Positions 57,406-64,000 of a stretch of 64,000 bases of DNA are shown piece by piece (position 1 is the first letter of the stretch; each line of letters opens with the position of its first letter). The DNA comes from Scenedesmus sp. ARA3. Lineage: Eukaryota; Chlorophyta; Chlorophyceae; Sphaeropleales; Scenedesmaceae. The stretch lies in the NCBI GenBank assembly GCA_004335835.1, contig RWJK01001889.1, positions 1 to 64,000 on the forward strand. The letters are read 5' to 3'. Both the position numbers and the translations under genes were made by a program. The notes under the pieces were generated by a model. The model made no database searches and had not been told where the DNA came from. It was given only the letters and a program-made list of their open reading frames with translations.

Positions 57406-59804
57406 ATGGAGTACCTGGGTGATGTCAGCAAAAAAGTAGAAGACTTCATCCGCAAGAGTGATCAGTTCCAAACAGCCTGCAACAGCGCCTTTGACCAAGT
57501 AGATGTGAGGGGGCTGGGCAGTATACCCATCAGCCATGTGGCTCTTGCCACTGTCTACTTCTTCCGGGTAGGGTTTGCTCCACTGCTCTCAGCTGCGTTT
57601 GCATGCATGCATGCGTGTTTGCCACCTACAACATGGCTGGCTTAGAGATGCTTCTAGCACCGTTCCAGTAGGCATGAACAGCGCTGGTTTGCCACCTGCT
57701 TGTGTGCAGCTGCTGTGCAGTGCATACCGCTGACCCTGCCCTCGCGCATGCATACTCTTGAATATCCTTGCAGGATGTCAGCACAGCAGTAGACGACTTT
57801 GGTGAGTCGCCTGCCTAGCTACATCGGATGGGTTGATTGTCTAGCAGATGCCAGTGATTGCTGTGGAAGTTTGTCTTTTGCTGCGCTGACCGGTGCAGCT
57901 GCTGCCTGGAATGTGTGCATGCATCCATGCATGCATGCACTGGCGGCTTGCTCAAGAGTGCTAATCAGCAGCAGCTGCTGCGGCAGCTGTGCAGGGCTTG
58001 CATTAACAGTAGTGACGCTGCTGCCTGCCTTGTGCGTCTTTGGCTGGTGAACTTTACACCACAGCAGGTTCAGGAGACTTTTGTGTGTTTCATGCGTCGC
58101 AGGCATCAAAGTGAAGGAGCCAACAGCAGAAGAGGTCAAGAAGATCTTGCTGGTGCGCCAGCAGCCCACAACTTTTGCAGCAGATGGAAAACATCCTGCT
58201 GGCGCGCTGATACATTCTGCGGCAGTGCACAAGCAGTGTGCACGCATGCTGCTTCGACATGCATGCATGTACATGCATGCATAGGTGCACATGATTGAGT
58301 TGCCTTCAAGCCTTGTGCGGCAGGACAGCCCCATACTGCAAATGCAGTTGTCTCAGTGCTGCAGCCACACATCTTTTTTTGGTGAGCATCAGCTGACAGA
58401 CTGGTTGTGCTGCCTCTGCTGCTGCGGCTCCACCATGCTGCTTGCAGGATAATGGCTTTGAGGAGGGCGATGATGTCAGCAGAGCAGAGTTTGAGGTGAC
58501 TGGCTGCATTGCAGAGCAGAGCAGAGTTTGACGGCAGCACCGCAGAGCAAAGCAGAGTAGAGCAGAGTTGGCAGCATTGCAGAGCAGAGCAGAGTTTTAG
58601 GTGACTGGCAGGGCTGCTGCACTGCTGTGATACACTGTTAACAATGTGCAAGCAGGGATGGCTGCTATGTCAGCAGTGCTTGCAGTTGTGTGAAGCTGCT
58701 CAGCTGCTGGGCGTAGGCTGCAGAGGTTGACTTGACTGTGCACTGTAGGCGCTGCCTGTGCAACCGCACAGCACGGCAACTGCTTGCTGCGCTGCTTGCG
58801 TGTTGTTGGAGGGATGATACGTATACCTGCCTCATGCAGCTTTTTGCTTTCGCGACAGTTGACGGTGAGCTGCTACTGCAGCGTGTTGAAGCTGGCAATG
58901 TGTGTCACGGAACTGCTGCTGATCCGCTGCCTGGCGATGTGTGTGCGCTGTGTGCTGCAGACTCTCTACGTAGCAATCCTCAAGTATGCAGCAGTCAAGT
59001 GCGCAGTCGGCTTTGCACAGAAGTGAGTGTTGGTGTGCTGGCATGTGTTAGACTGCAGCCAGCGTGGTTGCTTCGAGCGCTGCAATGGATTGCATACGCA
59101 TGCAACTGCAACTGCACATGGTTGCACATGCATGCATGCGCGCTCAGCATGCACAGAATGACGTGTTCCACGTCAAGGCTGCTCTGCAACAGCAGCAGCA
59201 GCAGCTACTGCTGTCACCTGGCCGTGGGCTTCACCGCGGTGCTCACTCTGAAGAAGGCCATTGGCTACACCCAGTGTTCTGCAACACGTCTCATTGCTTA
59301 TCCCTTCCCTGTGCTCTTTTTGCTCTGTGTTCTGTGTTTTGCCGCCAGGTATGGCGTGGGCATGGCAGTGGGCTTCACGGCTGTGCTCATCCTGAAGAAG
59401 GCCATTCGGGCAGTGCCTGTGGTGGGAGGCATCGCCAAGCCCATCCTGGGTGAGCTGCTGGGCTGCTGCTGCTGCTGCCGCCGCTGCTGCAGCTGCTGCA
59501 GCTGTGTATGTTCACACATGTTTTCGTGTTCTGCAAGCGTGCCCAGTTGTTGTGTGGCAGCAACAATGTTGCAGTTGCAGCTGCTTGCTTTGATTGAGTG
59601 CAGCAGCAGGCTGCAGGCCGCTGCGATCAGCTTGCTGCCGCCGCCGCCGCCGCTGCTGCTGCTGCTGCTGCAGGCCTGCTGCCAGCGCCGCTGCTGGGCC
59701 CGCTGCTGGGCATCCTGGGCGTGTATGCGGCAGACAGGGGGGACCTGGCAGATGTGCGGCGCAAGCTTTTTGGCGACAAGAAGGGACAGTTCAAGTCGGG
59801 CTGA
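57406..59804 (+). CDS. Small membrane protein with degenerate EF-hand-like N-terminal half
   Basis: Seven exons, 57406-57567, 57774-57801, 58103-58152, 58448-58495, 58961-59022, 59349-59449 and 59674-59804, sum to 582 bases and 193 residues. Residues 1-60 (VEDFIRKSDQFQTACNSAFD) and 75-100 (EPTAEEVKKILLDNGFEEGD, then DVSRAEFE) look like a pair of EF-hands in which the loops are worn: the second reads DNGFEEGDDVSR, the first DQVDVRGLGSIP, so calcium binding is doubtful. A short helical part (LYVAILKYAAVKCAVGFAQK) and two hydrophobic Gly/Leu-rich segments (GVGMAVGFTAVLILKKAI and GLLPAPLLGPLLGILGVYAA) follow, then a basic tail. It looks like a land-plant/algal family of unknown function, anchored in a membrane. 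Exons of 28-62 bases are unusually small. Confidence 0.75.
58496..58612 (+). repeat. EF-hand-like gene exon 4 3'-end echoes
   Basis: GCAGAGCAGAGTTTGAGGTG, the end of exon 4 with its donor, is followed by two or three worn copies at about 58510-58530, 58540-58568 and 58575-58608. The last ends in the full GTGACTGGC. Confidence 0.75.
59205..59275 (+). repeat. EF-hand-like gene exon 6 5'-end echo
   Basis: GTGGGCTTCACCGCGGTGCT and the following AAGAAGGCCATT (VGFTAVLTLKKAI) lie about 150 bases before the true exon 6 codons at 59371. The acceptor of this copy is not preserved. Confidence 0.8.
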
Positions 59805-62247
59805 GCAATACAGGGAGGAAGCAACAGACAAGTGCATTATAACAATTACTTGTTTGCGCTCGTGCGTGTAGGCGGCGTCTGACGCATGATGCACTAGCTT
59901 TGCAAAGCAGCGCAGCAGCGCCCGTTACATTCAGGTCTCTTGCATCATTAACGGTGCGCGTCAGCTGTTCTCTGCTCGGCACGCATCTCTCTCGGGAGCG
60001 TCCTGGCGGGATTTACTGCGCAACACATGTGTTGTGGCTGTCAGTTCTGTTGCACATGCATTGCATCCATTGTACACCAGCTGTTTCATGTGTTCTGTGT
60101 AGTCTGTAGCTTGGGTTGAAGCTAGCGTTGGGAAGTAGTGCGTGGCATCTGCTGGCATTGTAGACATAGAGAGTACATAATTGTGGTGTGCTCACCGGAT
60201 GGTCCTGCGCTGGTGGCAGGCACACTATGCACGGCATTGCAGGCAAACAGGCATGTATTACATTACGATACAAACAGCCCTACGCGGCACTTGACATTTG
60301 ACTGCAGAGCATGCTGTGCGGCACCTACAGTGTTTGTGCGCTGTCCATGGAAGTGCTGGCCTGGCTGTTGCTGCACATGCAGTGTAGCGTGCATCGTTGC
60401 ACCAGCTACCCTCACCTGCTGCATGCAGGACGAGGTGCAATGGTACTGCTGTTGCAGGCGTGTCTGGCAACGCCTGCATTCCGGCCGGGTATCAGCTGGT
60501 GCAGTAGAGTACAACCATGCTACCGTTGCTGCAGAGTGTTTCCGCAAGAGCTTTTCAAGGTAGCCAGCAGCTGACGTTTCGTTTTGCACAAGTCTCCCGG
60601 ACTTGCATTTTGCGCTGCAGGCTAGCAGAGTCAGGATCTGATGCGGTTCTGTTATATATGACAGCTCCGATGTTGCTATGGCTTAAATGGTAACATGATG
60701 ATGATGATATATGACAGCTCCGCGCTTGAGCTTTCAAAATGCAGTGTGCTAGCAGCTGGCTGTGCACTCAATTACAATGTAGTAAGGTTGGGACAATGCA
60801 AACATGTGTTCTTGCCAATTTACATGTAACATTTGCACCCTCTTCCTGCACCTCAAGTGGCACGCAGGGCCAATGGAAAAGCAACCCATAGAGTGGTATA
60901 AAGCAACAGCCGCTTTTAAAGTTGTTTGCAGCAATAAACAGCATGCGCTGGTGAGCACACATTCACAGCACCCAAATGTGACGAACTGGCAAATGCTCTC
61001 GCACTGCTGCAGCACAATTGGCTGTGAATGCGCAAGAGATTTCAGCCACAGCATATCACCCATGATGCATGCGCAGGGGCTGGGCGCCACTGCGGAGTGA
61101 CTAAGCGGGGCGACTAAAGGCGAGATAGTAATGCAGGAATCTCTTGCAGGCATTCACCTTTGCTTGTGGTGTGCGCAGGGTAACAACTGCGAGCAGCACA
61201 GCACAACAGAACTCAGGCGAAGCTCCGGCGCAGCACCTCTAACTACACAGCATCTTCCCAACAATGTGCATGCTGCACGCATCATCCCGGCGCTACACAC
61301 AGACATTTGAGGAAATACAACGCCAAGAACACCTGCTGTCACCAGCATGTACATGCGAGCTGTGCTGCCAGCAGCATTGAGCAACACAGCAGCCACGTAC
61401 ACAGACATGCGTCATGCGCCGCAGCAGTCATCATGCGGCGCATGTTCTGGCAGCAGCCACTCCTGCGGCAAAGCACACGCAAGGTGCTTGCACTAACTAT
61501 GATTTTAGTACGAGGCCAGCCTGGCGGCTCAGACCAGCATGCGCAGAGTACAAGACACCACCGGGCAACAACAGACTGGCAGTTGCATTAAGAAGCTTGC
61601 ATCTTCAGCCTGCCTGATGCAACAGGTTTGCACATGCAGGCGCTGAGCTAGCTGCAAACACTGACACAAGCTATGCAGGCACTCAGCTAGCTACAAACAA
61701 GCAGACTAATGTACAGGTGTGTGCATGAGAGCTCTTCATGCAGTAGTTTGAACGAGAAGCTGAATGGAGGTTGGCACCTCCTGCCTTATCACATGTATGG
61801 GCCGCCGAAGGGGCTATTGCTGCATATCATCGTCACAGCAACAAATAACCAACCTGGCTTGCCAAGACACCGCTGCCACCACAACCCTTTGAAGCACAAG
61901 TGCTATCTCCCAGCACTCTACACCACTGTCAAAAAACAGCTGGTGCGTATCACCACATCGCTGCTGCCTCTGGATGGGCAGCAGCAGCAGGCAAGGAGGC
62001 GCCCAGCAGCCGCCGCCTGCCCACATCCACTACAATCTGACAAAGCACAAGCACTATCGTACAGCGGTTTGGTTTGTCGAAAAAGAAACAGCCGGTTGAC
62101 ATCACCACATTGCTGCCTCTGCTGACTCAGCAGCAGGCGAGGTGGCGCCCAGCAGCCGCTGCCTGCCCGCATCTCCCACAATCTGACAAAGCACGAGCAC
62201 TATCGTACAGCAGTTTGATTTGTCGAAAAAGAAACAGCCAATGCACA
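59805..62247. other. Convergent intergenic region
   Basis: Between the stop of the EF-hand-like gene and the stop of the rightmost gene. A direct repeat of 16 bases (ATATATGACAGCTCCG) lies at 60654-60669 and 60707-60722 next to a short GAT run. The right end holds the 146-base repeats described separately. No gene is supported. Confidence 0.5.
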
Positions 62248-62300
62248 TCACCACATTGCTGCCTCTGCTGACTCAGCAGCAGGCGAGGTGGCGCCCAGCA
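61925..62300 (-). repeat. 146-bp tandem repeat spanning the stop codon of the rightmost gene
   Basis: Three copies, with matching points near 61928, 62074 and 62220. The unit contains the C-terminal codons (sense LLGATSPAAESAEAAMW and stop in the coding copy), then a 3' untranslated part with TTTCTTTTTCGACAAA. Only the rightmost copy is coding. Confidence 0.85.
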
Positions 62301-64000
62301 GCCGCCGCCGTCCCCACACGCCGCCCTCCCTGCGCCTGCCCGGCTCACGCGGAGAGGCAATGCGCTGTGCAACAGCAGCAGCAGCCTCATCACAGCCCTG
62401 CGCATCCTCAGCCTGCAAGCCTGTTCTGCTGCATGGCGTCCAAGTAGCAGCTGCTGGGCCGACCCAAGCCAAGCCAGCTGCGGTCGCTGGGCTGACATAG
62501 GCACCGCTGCTACTGCCAGGTGTTGCCGCTGCTACTGCAGGTTGCTGCTGCTGCTGCTGTTGCTGCAGCTGCTGCTGGCCCACCTCAAGCTTCAGCGCTG
62601 CATACTTGCTGAGCAGCACTCGCTTTGCAGAAGGAGGAGAAGATGCAGCCGCAGCTGCGCCACTCGGCTGCATGCAGCTAACAGCAGCTTTCGCTACCCC
62701 AGCTGCTGTGCTGCTGCACTGGCAAGCATCCTGAGGGCTGCTGCTGCAGCTGCTGAGGCTGCAGGGGTGCCTGATGCGGCGCTTGTGGCAGACGCTGCAC
62801 CTGCTGCCGCTAGGGCTCGGCGTGAAGGCCTGCCGGTCGTGCTGCTGCTGCTGCTCATGGCAAGTGTGGTGGTGGCTGTGGCTATGCGTGCTGCTGCTAG
62901 AGCAGCCTGTAGCTGCTGCACCCGATGCCGAGACGCCAGTCGTCGGCGTGGCACACTGATTGCCGCTGCCAGCACAGAATGCTGCTGCAGGCGAGCTCAG
63001 CGGCGACGCACTCCTGCTGCTGCTGCTGCTGCTGCGGGGGCTGGGTGATCTGCTAATGAGGGAGCTCAGCACACGGCTTGCTGCCCGGCCCATGCTGCTT
63101 GCTGCACGGTTTAGAGTACCTGAGGCTTGGCTGCTGCCAGCTTCAGGCACAACATCGGACTCTGCACATGCACAAACAAACAGCAGCGGGCAGTGATGCT
63201 GTCAATGGCATGCACACAGCAGCACAGTGTCGGCAGGGTGCACAGCACCGTGCCGTTGTCAACGTAAGTATCTATGTGCAGGGATAGTCAGCGAACTGTA
63301 AGGCCGAAAATGCCACAGCTGGTTGCGATGACGGCAATGCTGCTGAGGATCCAGTGCTGTCACCAGGTCAGTAGCAATAACTAAGCCACCCTCGCACCTG
63401 CTAATGGGTCACCAAAACGATGCAGGTAGAAGGCCTCTGCAGCCTCACAGTGCTGCTGCTGCTGTTGCTGCTGTGGACTGCCGGTGGCACTGCCATAAGG
63501 GCTCAAGCTGCCACCACAGCTAGGATTGGGGCTGGCTGCACGGCCGCTGCTGCTGCTCTTTGTAGTGCCTCGTTGCCCCAGCAGACCTCCGGCTGCTGCG
63601 GCTGCAGCGCATGCTGGTGATGATGGCAGCAGCTGGCTCGACTGCGCTTCTAGTATGCTATCACAGCCATCACCAGGAGTCCTCACACATTCATCTCTGA
63701 AGCTACGACTGCTGCTGCTGCGGTAGCTGCTGGGGCTAGCCCCCACCGGCCCAGCCGCGCTGTCACCTGCATTAGCAGGACTCCTGCTGCTGCTGCTGCT
63801 GCTCTTGCTGCTGCTGTAATTGTTACTCCAGGCAGCACTGTCCTGCAAGGAAGCTACCAGTGCCTCCTGCAATGCCACATCATCATAACTGCCCTCAGTG
63901 CCGGGTGAGTCCAGCTGCTGCTGCATCAGCGCGTCATCCCTGTCCCAGCTGTCTGCGCTGTCCTGCAGCTGCACTAGCCGCGCCTCCTGCTGCGCTGCTG
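62248..64000 (-). CDS. Low-complexity protein with possible ubiquitin-interacting motif, 5' end off window
   Basis: Two exons are visible: 63398 to beyond 64000 and 62248-63161, joined across a 236-base intron (donor GTGCGA, acceptor GTGCAG, phase 1). The first is open to the window edge, so the N-terminus is missing. Near its start VALQEALVASLQDS fits the consensus of a ubiquitin-interacting motif (Ala-x-x-x-Ser with an acidic lead, DD). The rest is Ser-, Ala-, Gln- and Pro-rich: RSPSPRSSSSSSRSASP, a poly-Gln run, and several Cys/His groups (SVCHKRRIRHPC, QCSST) too irregular to call a zinc finger. Probably disordered. Function unknown; the last coding bases lie in the 146-base tandem repeat. 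Confidence 0.65.

Noticed and set aside
61925..62300. A satellite or mobile-element end
   Set aside because: The unit includes the C-terminal codons of the adjoining gene, with no terminal inverted repeats, target-site duplication or transposase nearby.

Overview
The window looks like nuclear DNA of a green alga, probably of the Sphaeropleales (Scenedesmus/Tetradesmus type). This is an inference from style: moderately high GC, many GT-AG introns of about 60 to 1,000 bases, CTG/CAG triplet runs everywhere, alanine- and glutamine-rich proteins, and plant/algal gene families. I see no transposon, RNA gene or organellar gene.

Layout. 1.8-13.7 kb (minus): three tandem copies of a two-exon gene for an unrecognised repeat protein (an LPAAQxLS motif about every 31-43 residues). 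The spacers were duplicated with the genes; the first copy is frameshifted, the second is intact, and the third needs a short extra intron or carries a frameshift. 15.5-22.5 kb (minus): a complete 13-exon gene for a CoA-disulfide-reductase-like flavoprotein fused to a rhodanese domain. 23.6-31.4 kb (plus): a 15-exon single-pass receptor-like protein kinase of the tyrosine-kinase-like group. 35.7-48.5 kb (minus): a 19-exon gene for a 2,727-residue coiled-coil, poly-Gln/poly-Ala protein ending in what looks like an M48-type metallopeptidase domain without its zinc site. 49.3-50.8 kb (plus): a small tetraspanin-like protein. 51.6-56.8 kb (minus): a TraB-family membrane protein. 57.4-59.8 kb (plus): a 193-residue membrane protein with a degenerate EF-hand-like front half. 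62.2-64.0 kb (minus): the 3' part of a low-complexity protein with a possible ubiquitin-interacting motif.

Exon models were built by hand from splice sites and reading phase. In five genes the summed exon lengths are exact multiples of three and the joined protein follows its family, so those models are fairly firm. The genes are unrelated in function and arranged as divergent and convergent pairs; I see no pathway linking them.

The most unusual feature is structural. At least sixteen exon boundaries in five genes are followed or preceded by short tandem copies of themselves ('exon echoes'): copies of an exon's 5' end with its acceptor lie upstream, and copies of an exon's 3' end with its donor lie downstream. 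Similar duplications span two stop codons, and at larger scale a whole gene plus spacer. Short tandem duplication across exon borders seems to be a main source of intron length here.
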